This document shows positions 34,084 to 43,630 of a stretch of DNA of 64,000 nucleotides, one piece after another. A program made the translations under genes and the position numbers. The DNA comes from Mongoliitalea lutea. GTDB taxonomy: Bacteria; Bacteroidota; Bacteroidia; Cytophagales; Cyclobacteriaceae. The notes beneath the pieces are model-generated. The model searched no databases, had not been told where the DNA came from, and saw only the letters and a list, made by a program, of their open reading frames with translations. The stretch's first letter is position 1, and every line of letters begins with the position of its first letter. The stretch spans positions 16,817 through 80,816 of the forward strand of contig NZ_BMYF01000015.1 of assembly GCF_014652135.1 (NCBI RefSeq), written 5' to 3'.

Positions 34084-35997
34084 TTAATCCCTTGTTGCAA
34101 ATGGATATTTTTCCCTGAATTTTGCAATGGAAACACTATCAGCTGTGGTTAGCCGTGCGTTGCCATCACAGGTGATGCACAGTAATCCCCGTTCGTTGAA
34201 GACAAAGTAATTGTCTGGGGATAAATCCCGGACTTTGTATCCATTTCTATAGAGGGTATTTCGAATGATAGGAGCAATGGAAGGGTCCATGATAAAGGCT
34301 TTTTCATAAGGTATTTCCAAACTCATTTGAAGCTTTTGTGCTCTAAAGACTGCCAACTCACTCAGGTTCCAATAGGTAGGAAGGGTGAGAATGGAGTCTT
34401 GAAACTGATACTTATATTGGATGGATTTTGCATGTGTTCGTGCATCTTCTTTGTTTTTACCTCTAGCTTTAAAATCCATCGTGAGTGTGGTTTGGTCAGA
34501 TGGGACTCCCTTAAGTTGAATAGTAACGCCTTCCAAAAAGCCTTCTTCTGTCCATCCATCTTCACCTTTCAATACAAGGACTTTATCGCTTGGATTGAGT
34601 TGATAGGTCTCTTGATGTGTAACTTCTGTACTAAAGTTTTTCAAAACTTTTGGCACTTGGAAAACACTGACCCCAAGGGAAATTAACCAGAGACCCAATA
34701 AGACTAATCCGAAATGTCCTTTAATGATATTTCTTTTAGCTAATACCGATATTCCCAGTAGGACGATCACCAATCCAGGGATAGCAATCAAACTTGCCAC
34801 TGCAATAGCTAACCAAGAAGGTGCAATGTCAGTAATCCATTCCATTGGAATATCTCCCAAATTGACCCCACTTCCCAAGACGGTTTCAGGGAGCACCGCA
34901 AAATAAACTCCCAACATCAGGACTGGTGTCAGCATCAAAATCAAACCAAATAGGAAGACGAAAACTCCGAAAAGGATGCGGAAAATGGCAAGGATAACCA
35001 TTCCGATAGGTCCTAATGCTTCTCCTAAGCCATTGATGACCTTTCCCAGAAATCTAAAAGGTGCCAGTAGCGCTTTTTTTCCAGGGCTTTCTTCCGAGAC
35101 CACCCCTGGATTCATGTTTTCTTTGATCGTATAATCGATATTGTCCAAGGTGATTGCTCCACCTTTCATCTGAATTCGTTGGGTAATAGATGTGGCTTGG
35201 GGCGTGATGATCCAAAGAATAATGTAAATTACTAATCCCGAACCGCCTGCAAATATCAGGGCTATGAAAATCAAGCGTGCCCAAATCACTTCGATTCCAA
35301 AGTAGGCTGCAACTCCTGAGGCTACTCCACCTAAGGTCCTGTCGTCTGGATTTCGGTAGAGTTTTTTAACATTTTTATCTTCCGGCTCCTCAAAGGATGT
35401 TGGTAGCATGATCCACATTACCACATAAGCAAGTACTGCCCAAATCCCAATGGAAAATCCAATTTTCATGTTCCATGGGAGTATATCCCAGTCTGGATTG
35501 AAGTTCAACTTGCCGCTGAAAAACAATAAGATTGCGATTAATCGTACCCAAAGTGCATCAATCGCCAAATAATGGGCTATTCCAGCACAAACTCCACCAA
35601 GGATTTTCCTGCTTTCGAGTCGGGTCAATTTTTTATACCCTTTTCCATTATTCTCAGGAGGTGTTACATACTTGTAGAAATCTTGTTGGGTATATGCTTC
35701 TTTTGTGTCCTGATCTTCTGACAAATCTGCCTCAGCGGCTTTGAAGTCTGCAATGGTTCCCATTTTTTCAATAAGAGCCGTTACATTTTCTTCCGTGATT
35801 ACTTGTTTGTTGTTTTTCAGGTTTGATAGAAATATTTCTGCAATACGGTTTTCAATATCAGCAATTATCTCCTGGTAATCTGTGTAAGCTGAAAAGTGCT
35901 TATTGATGGAGTCCAAATATTTTTTCAGCGTGCTGTACCCGTCTTCTTCTATATGAAAGAGTATGCCACTGATATTGATGCTGAGTGTCTTTTTCAT
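34084..35997 (-). CDS. PspC-domain membrane protein (two PspC domains)
   Basis: A 637-residue membrane protein of a Bacteroidota-specific architecture. An N-terminal soluble segment (MKKTLSINISGILFHIEEDGY) is followed by two PspC-like units, each with the TRLESRKILGGVCAGIAHYL or YRNPDDRTLGGVASGVAAYF opening plus a TM helix, then about four more TM helices, and a C-terminal periplasmic beta-rich domain (EDGWTEEGFLEGVTIQLKGVP onward). PspC domains are known from phage-shock envelope stress responses. It overlaps the PadR regulator gene by 4 bp (ATGA), so the pair is one operon under PadR control (inference). Confidence 0.9.
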   Translation of the reverse strand: MKKTLSINISGILFHIEEDGYSTLKKYLDSINKHFSAYTDYQEIIADIENRIAEIFLSNLKNNKQVITEENVTALIEKMGTIADFKAAEADLSEDQDTKEAYTQQDFYKYVTPPENNGKGYKKLTRLESRKILGGVCAGIAHYLAIDALWVRLIAILLFFSGKLNFNPDWDILPWNMKIGFSIGIWAVLAYVVMWIMLPTSFEEPEDKNVKKLYRNPDDRTLGGVASGVAAYFGIEVIWARLIFIALIFAGGSGLVIYIILWIITPQATSITQRIQMKGGAITLDNIDYTIKENMNPGVVSEESPGKKALLAPFRFLGKVINGLGEALGPIGMVILAIFRILFGVFVFLFGLILMLTPVLMLGVYFAVLPETVLGSGVNLGDIPMEWITDIAPSWLAIAVASLIAIPGLVIVLLGISVLAKRNIIKGHFGLVLLGLWLISLGVSVFQVPKVLKNFSTEVTHQETYQLNPSDKVLVLKGEDGWTEEGFLEGVTIQLKGVPSDQTTLTMDFKARGKNKEDARTHAKSIQYKYQFQDSILTLPTYWNLSELAVFRAQKLQMSLEIPYEKAFIMDPSIAPIIRNTLYRNGYKVRDLSPDNYFVFNERGLLCITCDGNARLTTADSVSIAKFREKYPFATRD

Positions 35998-36326
35998 AAT
36001 GCTGGGTGTTTAGAAGTGATGAGTGCAAGTGATGATGTGAGTGATTGCCATGTTCCTTGGAGCTTTTTTAAGTAATCCAACCCTTCTGCTGTCAAGGAGT
36101 AATACTTTTTTGGAGGCCCTGGTTCTGTGACATCAGACCGGACATGTACCAAGTTTGCTTTTCGGAACTTATAAAGCAGCGGGTATAAAGTACCCTCAGC
36201 TAAAATTAGCTCAGCGTCCTTTAGCTCTTCTAGCATATCAGAGGTATAGACCTCTCCTCTGGATAATATTTCTAAGGTGCAGAGCTCCAGTATTTTTCTG
36301 CGTAGTTGGGTGATTGAAGTGTTCAT
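35994..36326 (-). CDS. PadR-family transcriptional regulator
   Basis: A small winged-helix regulator of about 110 residues: LRRKILELCTLEILSRGEVYTSDMLEELKDAELILAEGTLYPLLYKFRKANLVHVRS is the typical PadR DNA-binding domain, followed by GPPKKYYSLTAEGLDYLKKL. The start at ATG 36326 (MNTSITQLRRK) is preferred; an ATG at 36347 would add seven Lys-rich residues. It is upstream of, and overlaps by 4 bp, the PspC gene, a pairing common in Bacteroidota; PadR proteins usually repress their own operon. Confidence 0.92.
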   Translation of the reverse strand: MNTSITQLRRKILELCTLEILSRGEVYTSDMLEELKDAELILAEGTLYPLLYKFRKANLVHVRSDVTEPGPPKKYYSLTAEGLDYLKKLQGTWQSLTSSLALITSKHPAL

Positions 36327-36350
36327 ATCTGTTGGTTTCTTTTTCATCAA

Positions 36351-36708
36351 GGGCAGATTGAGCGGTTTTTCCGTCTCTCTCTGCCTGATACAAGAGAAAA
36401 ATTATACCAAAACTTTTTTCATAGCTTCATCAAAGGTTAACTAAGCATTCCAATTTTAGGATAATCACTTATATTTCTATCAAATTAGCTCAAATTTAAA
36501 GATTTACCCAAGGACAGACCAGTAGAATCATGGAAGAAAAAAATCCTCTCGAAAAAAAGTTTGTGTACAGATAGCAATGGAAATTAAAATTCTGGACAGT
36601 TAATTGACCGATTTCGTACACTTTGCATTTCTTTTTTCTAATAATTGGACTTTTATCTTTTTGTATCTAATTTATTTTTATTTTGCATATAAGAATTCCA
36701 AGTTGTAC
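36351..36708. other. Spacer between padR and the PorV-like gene; little recognisable
   Basis: About 360 bp of AT-rich sequence with divergent genes on either side. GGCAGA (36352-36357) and TCTGCC (36380-36385) could pair over a 22-nt loop. A poor -7-like TATTTTG occurs at 36679-36685. No gene, RNA or operator can be supported. An open in-frame stretch (from 36604) before the PorV-like ATG encodes a Phe/Tyr-rich sequence that looks like untranslated AT-rich DNA. Confidence 0.5.
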
Positions 36709-37821
36709 ATGTCCAAACCGGGGCTCCTTTTATTTCACCTTTTCTTCCTTCTGGTGGGAGGGGTTTATGCTCAGTCTATCGCCCCCAAATATTCTAATGA
36801 ATTCATGAATATTGGAGTCGGGGCCCGTGCTTTAGCCATGGGTGGAGCACAGGTCTCTTCTGTAAGGGATGTAACTGCCGCTTTTTGGAATCCAGCTGGT
36901 TTGTTGGGGATTAAAAATAAGCATGAGTTTACTCTGATGCATGCAGAGTACTTTGCGGGGATCGCTAAATTTGACTATCTGGGGTATAGTACAAGTTTGG
37001 ATTATGATAATCAGATTGCCGTTTCTCTCATTCGATTTGGCGTAGACGATATACCGGATACACGCTTCCTTTACGACGCTAATGGTGCACTAAACTATAA
37101 TAATATTCAGTTTTTTAATGCGGCGGATTATGCCTTGTTATTGTCCTTTGCCAAAGATTTCAGCGATGAATTCAAGTTTGGTGTCAATGCTAAAATCATT
37201 CATAGAAATGTGGGTAGATTTGCCCAAGCATGGGGCTTCGGGTTGGATGTAGGTGGGATTTATTTATTGGATGATTGGAGGTTTGGGGTAATGTTGAAGG
37301 ATGTTACCAGTACCTTCAATGCCTGGTTTCATAATGCAGACATGGTGAGAGATATTTACTCTCAAACGAATAATGAAATCCCCGTAAACTCTATAGAGCT
37401 TACCTTACCAAGAGCAATTTTTTCAGTTACTAGGGACGTGCAGATTACAGATGAAATAGGGGTTCAGGGGGTAATCGATTTAGATTTTACCTTTGACGGT
37501 CGGAGGAATACAGTATTACGGACAAGCTTGGTTTCTTTTGATCCTAGAATGGGCTTTGAGGTAAATTATAGCAATAAGTTTTTTCTCAGGGGTGGTGGAA
37601 GTAATGTGCAGCGTATAAAGGATTTTGATGGCTCATTTTATACCTCTTGGAAGCCAAGTTTTGGTTTGGGCGTTTTTCTGAGTGAAAAGTTTTTTATTGA
37701 TTATGCCCTTTCCGATATTGGAGGGATATCACAGACACCCTATTCTCATATCGTATCAGTAAAAGTCAGTTTGAAAGAATTGGATGGGCGCTACAGGATC
37801 AATAAAGGTTGGAAAGATTAA
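36709..37821 (+). CDS. porV2: PorV/PorQ-family outer-membrane protein, PorV2-like (type IX secretion)
   Basis: A 370-residue outer-membrane beta-barrel of the FadL-like PorV/PorQ family used by the type IX secretion system to carry cargo to the cell surface. The ATG at 36709 gives a clean signal peptide (SKPGLLLFHLFFLLVGGVYAQ). The mature start SIAPKYSNEFMNIGVGARALAMGGAQ...DVTAAFWNPAGL resembles the PorV2/PorQ-type rather than classic PorV, which opens with PDARGGGMG-like sequence. It lies 3 bp upstream of the PorU-like sortase gene, so the two form an operon; classic PorU and PorV act as a complex. Assignment to the PorV2 branch is from memory of family features. Confidence 0.75.
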   Translation: MSKPGLLLFHLFFLLVGGVYAQSIAPKYSNEFMNIGVGARALAMGGAQVSSVRDVTAAFWNPAGLLGIKNKHEFTLMHAEYFAGIAKFDYLGYSTSLDYDNQIAVSLIRFGVDDIPDTRFLYDANGALNYNNIQFFNAADYALLLSFAKDFSDEFKFGVNAKIIHRNVGRFAQAWGFGLDVGGIYLLDDWRFGVMLKDVTSTFNAWFHNADMVRDIYSQTNNEIPVNSIELTLPRAIFSVTRDVQITDEIGVQGVIDLDFTFDGRRNTVLRTSLVSFDPRMGFEVNYSNKFFLRGGGSNVQRIKDFDGSFYTSWKPSFGLGVFLSEKFFIDYALSDIGGISQTPYSHIVSVKVSLKELDGRYRINKGWKD

Positions 37822-37824
37822 CAT

Positions 37825-40800
37825 ATGAACAGGAAATTTGTCATAGTATTTTTATTGGGTTGGTTGCTGTCACATATCTCGATGGCACAAAGTGACTGGA
37901 TTGATTTTTCAAAAACATATTTCAAAATACCAACCTCACATGATGGCATACATCGAATCAACTTTGCGGCACTAGCTTCTGCGGGTATTAATCCTTCCGT
38001 AATTAACCCTAATCATATTCGAATGTATTTTCGAGGGGAAGAAATAGCAGTGCATATTGAAGGTGGTCAAGATGGTTCTTTTGATCCTAATGATTACATA
38101 GATTTTTTTGGCAAAAGAAATGATGGGACTTTGGATGCAAATCTGTATAAATCGCCTAGCCATGTTGGAAATATAGCTTATAATACCCATAATGACTCAA
38201 CGGCTTTTTATTTGGTAATTACGCCTGGAATTAACGGACGTAGAATGATCCAACGTCCTCTCCCCCAATCCTCTGGGGCAAGATTAGAAAGTTACAAAGA
38301 CGAATACTTTGAGGTCTTTCATGAACAATATAATCTAAGTAGATTGTACAGTCCTGGCGTTAGGGTCGCAGAATACGAAGAAGGTCAAGGATGGATGAGT
38401 GCTCCTATAACTAAATCTGCACCCTTAAATTTAAACCTGACTAGTCTTGGGCAAATAGCAGAATCCGGGTTTGCTACCTTAGAAATTGGCCTGACCGGAC
38501 GTTCTGAAAATATCCATTTATCAGTCATCAGTGCAGGGCCTTCATTAGGAAGTTTACGTGAAGTTGGACGATTTGAATTTGATGATTATCAAGCGATTCA
38601 TCGGTCAATTGACTTGAAAGTTGATGATTTTGACCGAAATGGAAATCTTAGAGTACAGATTGCTAGTCAAGGCCCCCAAACTGTTGATAACGTGTCAATT
38701 GCTTATCTTCGACTAACTTACCCTAAAAAAGTAACTCCTGGAGGCCGAATGCGGGAATATATAATTACCGATGAAGGGGAATCTATTATTGAGTTTTCTC
38801 AAGTAATTGGGAATTATTATGCTTATGATGTTTTAGATCCACTAAACCCAGAGCAAATACCTGTTCAATCAGATGGTTCCACCATTAGATTACAAGCTCA
38901 AACTCAATTTAAGTCAAGCAAGATTTTATTACAGAGTAATGCTGATATTACACCTGTTGGAACGTTGGTGCCTACGCGTTTTCGTGATTTTTTGTCAGTA
39001 CCTGCAGATTTTATATTGATTACGCATCGTTCCTTGCGGAGACCAACCCAGACGTATGCAGATCCTGTTGTGGCTTATGCAGCTCATCGAGCCTCTCCAG
39101 CTGGCGGTAGTTATGATACATTGATAGTCAATATTGACGAGTTATACGATCAATTTACTTTTGGCGAAAAGACACCAAATGCTATTTTTAAGTTTTTAAA
39201 ACAATATTACCCCAAGTATAAACCTGAGCATATGCTTTTGATAGGTAGATCCGTTGGGATATTTGCAACTGCCCGTGAAGGGAATACTAACTTTTTTTAT
39301 CGACAGCGCCCTTCTATTTTTAGTTTTCAAGATATGATTCCGCCAGCAGGATATCCCTATGCAGATAATAATTACGCGATGGGTTTGAATCCAGAAGATC
39401 CCTATGTCGGTGAGGTAGCTATTGGCAGATTACCCGTAAGGAACTCTCAGCAAGTGGCTGATTATTTGGATAAAGTTAAAGAAAAAGATGCTTTAGGATA
39501 CGATGCTTCGTGGCTGAAAGACATAGTACATCTCAGTGGAGGTATAAGTGCGTTTGAACTACAGCGTTTTTATAATTTTTTGAATGGTTTTAAAACGATA
39601 GCAGAAGGTAAATTTTTGGGAGGCAATGTCACAACTTATAGAAAACGTTCAAATTCCACCATTGAGTTAATTGATATTACAAGTGATGTAAACAAAGGTC
39701 TTGGTCTCATTACATTTTTTGGTCATGGGGCACCAACTGTAATAGATATTGAAATTGGGTTTGCATCGGATCCGACAGTTGGTTATAATAATCAAGGAAA
39801 ATACCCAGTCTTACTTTTGAATGGCTGTGATGCTGGAAATGCATTCGGGAATGCATACACTTTCGGTGAAGATTGGATAGTAACTCCGAAAAAAGGGGCA
39901 TCAAATTTTTTAGCACATGCTAGCTTGGGTATTGATGTATTTTTAAGGCGGTATTCTGAAGCTTTCTATTTTAATGCATTTGCTGATTCCACAATGATTC
40001 ATAGACCTGTTGGTGTGGTTAAAAGAGAAACAGAACGAATGTTTTATCGATTGTACGGAGATTCACCTGTCAATCGATCACATGGGGAACAGTTGGTAAT
40101 GCTTGGTGACCCAGCAGTTCGAATGTTTCCAGCCAATAAGGCGGACTATTCTGTTATAGAGTCAGAGGTCTATTTGGGAGCTTATGAGGGAGATATCTTC
40201 AATGCTTTATCAGATTCTCTGGAGCTGAAATTTGTCCTGAGAAATCTTGGTATTGTCAATACAGATTCAGTCAATTTTAAAATCAGCAGACGACTTCCGG
40301 ATGGAACGGATATTACCTATCCGTTGAAAAAAATTGCAGGAGTCTTTAGAAAAGACACCATCAGTTTTGCAGTTCCTAACACAGGTTTACCAGCTTTTGG
40401 TGAGAATACATTCAGTATAGAAATCAATACTGATCGAGCCATTCCTGAAATGACATTCATGAATAACCTGATTACCGTCAGTCGTTTTATTCCTTTGAGT
40501 GGTACCATTCATTTGTTGCCAAGTTCTTTTGGGATTGTCAATGAACGGGAAGTCGAATTGGTTGCGCAGATACCTGGAAAATCTATTAATCAGCGGACGA
40601 TTGTGGTGCAGATTGATACATCTCCTACATTTAATAGTTCTAACCGTCGGGAGAATAGGATTACGACTACCAATATTTTGAGTTGGAAATTGGACTTGTT
40701 CCAGAATATACAAGCGAGAGATTCCTTGACTTTCTTTTGGCGAACGCGATTCCTTCAACCGCAGGAGGGCGAAAGCAATGAATGGACAAGCAGTAGCTTC

Positions 40801-42855
40801 TCTTATATCCGAAATGGTCCGGAAGGCTGGACGCAGCGAGAAGTTGCCGAATTACAGACTAACATCTTGGATAATGTGGTCTTTGATGCCAATCAACGCA
40901 GATGGAATTATCAGACCAATTCGTTGGATATTGGAGTGTTTACCTTTGGTAATCAGGCAGACTCACTTACCTTTAGAAATACCCAATTTTATCTAGATGG
41001 GGTTCCATACATTATTGATAATGTCAACAATGCCAATTCTCGTTTATGTCCAGATGGTTCACTTGGTTTGGTAGCATTTGAACAAAAGTCTTTGACCCCG
41101 TATTTGGTGATTCCTGTTCCTGGTTTCGATATTTTGGATGGTCGTAGCTGTGGTCGGGTACCTCAGGTAATTCAAAGTATACGGAATGCCCAAATCAGTA
41201 ATCCTGGACAAACCTTTTTGATTGATTATATCAATGGTTTAAGGGATGGGGATTTTGTGGTTATTTTCTCTGTAGGCAATGTCAATTATGAACAGTGGCC
41301 TGATATTGCTTTCCAAAAGTTGAGAGAGGTCGGGGCGAATGAGGCCGTATTGAGAAATCTGAAAAATGGAGATCCATACATCCTTTACGGACAAAAGGGT
41401 ATGCGGCCGGGAGAGGCCGTAGAAATCGTAGCTCAACGAGGAATAGAACTGGAAACGAATGAGCAAATCATTGAGTTTGAAATCTCAGTTGAAGGTTATT
41501 TTACTTCTGGGTCAATTATAACTCCCCGAATTGGACCGGCATCTGATTGGAAACTATTCTTTAACCGGATCAATCGTAGAGATTGGTTTAATGAAGAACT
41601 TTCCCATTTTGATGTCATTGGTGTGAGGGCTTCCGGTGAAGAACAGGTGTTGCTTTCCAATGTCAATGAAAGTTTGGCTGATTTGAGTTTAATTAATCCG
41701 GCTACCTATCCATTCCTACGCTTGCGGTACGCTATGGATGATCCTAATTCCACCGCACCATCTCAGCTGACCAAGTGGCAGGTTAATTTTACTGGGGTGC
41801 CTGAGGGAGTATTGTTATTTAAAAACAGAGATGAAAAAATCACCCTCCAAGAGGGACAAGAAGTTGTATTGAAGTTTGAGTTTTTGAATATTTCTAAATA
41901 TGATTTCCTCGACTCAATTCAGGTAGATTGGAAAATAAGGAATACCACCTCAAGAACAGTCCTGAATTTTACTCGGAAATTCCCTGCTTTGAAGGCTGGT
42001 GAAAAGTTTGAATTTGATGTGCTGTTTAATTCTATTGGGAAACCGGGAGAAAATGAAATTGAGGTTTTTGCCAATCCAAGAATTCAAATGGAACAGACTT
42101 TCCGCAATAACTTGATTGATTTGGGAGAGTATATCACAGTGATACCAGATAATACGACAGCTATTTTGGATGTAAGTTTTGATGGGGTGTATATCATGGA
42201 TGGGGATATTGTATCTCCTTCCGTTATGATCACCACCTTGCTTAAAAATGAGCAAAGTTTGATTTTGAAGCGGGATACCCTTGGCCTAGAAATGTTCTTG
42301 CGTAAGCAATGTGAGGGCTGTCAGTTTGCAAGGATAAACTTCTCCGACCCTCGGGTATTCTGGACAGAAGCTACCGAAAATTCTGGATTTAGAATAGAAA
42401 TGCGCCCCGGTCCATTGGAGGATGGGATGTATACCTTACGGGTAGTGACAGAGGATTTGGGTGTAGATAGGCCTTATGAGATCAATTTTGAGGTAATCAA
42501 TGAAGCTACTATTACCAATTTCTACCCTTATCCTAACCCTTTTAGTACGAGCGTTCGCTTTGTATTTACCGTTACAGGAAATGAAGTGCCGGATCAGATT
42601 AAAATTCAAATCATGACGGTAACAGGAAGAGTAGTCCGAGAGATTTTGCAGGATGAATTGGGACCACTACGAATTGGTAATAACCTGACTGAATATGCCT
42701 GGGATGGTCGGGATGAATTTGGGGATCAATTGGCCAATGGTGTGTATATCTACCGGGTGTTGGTTCGTAAAAATGGAGCTTTTGTAGAATTGAGAAATAC
42801 TGCTGGAGACCGGGCCTTTAGGCAAGGGTATGGTAAAATGTATTTGCTTCGATAA
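37825..42855 (+). CDS. porU2: PorU-type gingipain-like sortase (C25), PorU2-like
   Basis: A 1676-residue exported cysteine protease related to PorU, the sortase that removes C-terminal signals of type IX cargo and attaches them to lipid. A signal peptide (RKFVIVFLLGWLLSHISMAQ) is followed by beta-sandwich regions and the peptidase C25 core: LGLITFFGHGAP with catalytic His634 and LLLNGCDAGNAF with catalytic Cys668. The long C-terminal half holds CARDB/Ig-like repeats and ends with a type IX-tail/FlgD-like domain (NFYPYPNPFSTSVRF... NGVYIYRVLV). Ordinary PorU is about 1100-1300 residues, so the length and the PorV2-like neighbour point to the PorU2 branch. The catalytic dyad is intact. Cargo unknown. 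Confidence 0.8.
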   Translation: MNRKFVIVFLLGWLLSHISMAQSDWIDFSKTYFKIPTSHDGIHRINFAALASAGINPSVINPNHIRMYFRGEEIAVHIEGGQDGSFDPNDYIDFFGKRNDGTLDANLYKSPSHVGNIAYNTHNDSTAFYLVITPGINGRRMIQRPLPQSSGARLESYKDEYFEVFHEQYNLSRLYSPGVRVAEYEEGQGWMSAPITKSAPLNLNLTSLGQIAESGFATLEIGLTGRSENIHLSVISAGPSLGSLREVGRFEFDDYQAIHRSIDLKVDDFDRNGNLRVQIASQGPQTVDNVSIAYLRLTYPKKVTPGGRMREYIITDEGESIIEFSQVIGNYYAYDVLDPLNPEQIPVQSDGSTIRLQAQTQFKSSKILLQSNADITPVGTLVPTRFRDFLSVPADFILITHRSLRRPTQTYADPVVAYAAHRASPAGGSYDTLIVNIDELYDQFTFGEKTPNAIFKFLKQYYPKYKPEHMLLIGRSVGIFATAREGNTNFFYRQRPSIFSFQDMIPPAGYPYADNNYAMGLNPEDPYVGEVAIGRLPVRNSQQVADYLDKVKEKDALGYDASWLKDIVHLSGGISAFELQRFYNFLNGFKTIAEGKFLGGNVTTYRKRSNSTIELIDITSDVNKGLGLITFFGHGAPTVIDIEIGFASDPTVGYNNQGKYPVLLLNGCDAGNAFGNAYTFGEDWIVTPKKGASNFLAHASLGIDVFLRRYSEAFYFNAFADSTMIHRPVGVVKRETERMFYRLYGDSPVNRSHGEQLVMLGDPAVRMFPANKADYSVIESEVYLGAYEGDIFNALSDSLELKFVLRNLGIVNTDSVNFKISRRLPDGTDITYPLKKIAGVFRKDTISFAVPNTGLPAFGENTFSIEINTDRAIPEMTFMNNLITVSRFIPLSGTIHLLPSSFGIVNEREVELVAQIPGKSINQRTIVVQIDTSPTFNSSNRRENRITTTNILSWKLDLFQNIQARDSLTFFWRTRFLQPQEGESNEWTSSSFSYIRNGPEGWTQREVAELQTNILDNVVFDANQRRWNYQTNSLDIGVFTFGNQADSLTFRNTQFYLDGVPYIIDNVNNANSRLCPDGSLGLVAFEQKSLTPYLVIPVPGFDILDGRSCGRVPQVIQSIRNAQISNPGQTFLIDYINGLRDGDFVVIFSVGNVNYEQWPDIAFQKLREVGANEAVLRNLKNGDPYILYGQKGMRPGEAVEIVAQRGIELETNEQIIEFEISVEGYFTSGSIITPRIGPASDWKLFFNRINRRDWFNEELSHFDVIGVRASGEEQVLLSNVNESLADLSLINPATYPFLRLRYAMDDPNSTAPSQLTKWQVNFTGVPEGVLLFKNRDEKITLQEGQEVVLKFEFLNISKYDFLDSIQVDWKIRNTTSRTVLNFTRKFPALKAGEKFEFDVLFNSIGKPGENEIEVFANPRIQMEQTFRNNLIDLGEYITVIPDNTTAILDVSFDGVYIMDGDIVSPSVMITTLLKNEQSLILKRDTLGLEMFLRKQCEGCQFARINFSDPRVFWTEATENSGFRIEMRPGPLEDGMYTLRVVTEDLGVDRPYEINFEVINEATITNFYPYPNPFSTSVRFVFTVTGNEVPDQIKIQIMTVTGRVVREILQDELGPLRIGNNLTEYAWDGRDEFGDQLANGVYIYRVLVRKNGAFVELRNTAGDRAFRQGYGKMYLLR

Positions 42856-42856
42856 G

Positions 42857-43561
42857 CTAGTTTCTCGAGCGGATCACTTTCCAAATTCCCCAAGTACTGA
42901 CAATCAGGAATCCGATAAATATCCAAATCTTCAGCCTATCATCCCCTTGGTTGATGGCATCAAAAAGGTCATTGGCAATAGTACCTGTGTAAAAAGCTAC
43001 TAAGGTGCGTGGCAACATACCGATGGTTCCCCAAATAAGTAATTTCTTCCAGCCAGTTTGCACAAATGCAAATAGGAGATTAGATAAAGCAAAAGGAATT
43101 ACCGGACTTATCCTTATGAAAAAAATCAATTGAGGGATGCTATGAGAACGCTCTGCAATGGCTGTTCCTACTTGAGGATAGCGTTTGATCAAGAAATCTA
43201 ATCCTTCTTTGGTAACCATTCTGCCCCAAAAATAGCCTAGAAGAGATGCTGCTGCATAGGAAGCTACCAGCCAAGGAATTATTTTCCAGCCAAAAAGGAA
43301 ACCAGAAAATACAGCAACCATAGTAGTCGGTAGCAAGGCAAGTCCCATTAGGAGTGTCAGAAAAATACAAGTAACCAAGAGGGAAAACGGATTCAACCAA
43401 GGGAATTTCGCTAAGTAGTTGCTCCCTTTCAAGACCAATGGCGTAGCTATCAAGGTTCCCAAACTTGGCATGATGCTGACCCATAGGATCGCTAGGCCCA
43501 AAAACAAATTCTCTTGGATGCCAGTTTTAAATTCCTTGATAATACTTCTCATTTTTGTCAT
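42857..43561 (-). CDS. TVP38/TMEM64 (SNARE-associated/DedA-like) membrane protein
   Basis: A 234-residue membrane protein with five or six helices. The ATG at 43561 (MTKMRSIIKEF) is chosen because upstream in-frame codons run antisense into the divergent cystathionine gene. The central GLALLPTTMVAVFSGFLFGW and LIFFIRISPVIPFALSNLLFAF segments, the latter with the re-entrant Arg-x-x-Pro-x-x-P motif, are family hallmarks. Relatives are thought to move lipids between membrane leaflets or support membrane-potential homeostasis; the exact substrate here is unknown. It is convergent with porU2 (1 bp spacer). Confidence 0.87.
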   Translation of the reverse strand: MTKMRSIIKEFKTGIQENLFLGLAILWVSIMPSLGTLIATPLVLKGSNYLAKFPWLNPFSLLVTCIFLTLLMGLALLPTTMVAVFSGFLFGWKIIPWLVASYAAASLLGYFWGRMVTKEGLDFLIKRYPQVGTAIAERSHSIPQLIFFIRISPVIPFALSNLLFAFVQTGWKKLLIWGTIGMLPRTLVAFYTGTIANDLFDAINQGDDRLKIWIFIGFLIVSTWGIWKVIRSRN

Positions 43562-43630
43562 CTTTGGGCTGCCAAGGCGCAAGAAAAGAAAAAAAACAGA
43601 AGTAAACCCATAAACTTTCACAGTTGACTT

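Noticed and set aside
40317-40758. Two minus-strand open frames inside the sortase gene
   Set aside because: Both lie inside a long, well-supported coding region on the other strand and lack protein features.
43562-43630. SAM or SAH riboswitch upstream of the cystathionine enzyme
   Set aside because: The 69-bp spacer to the divergent gene is too short and has no fitting stem-loops; the ahcY leader was likewise checked and shows none.
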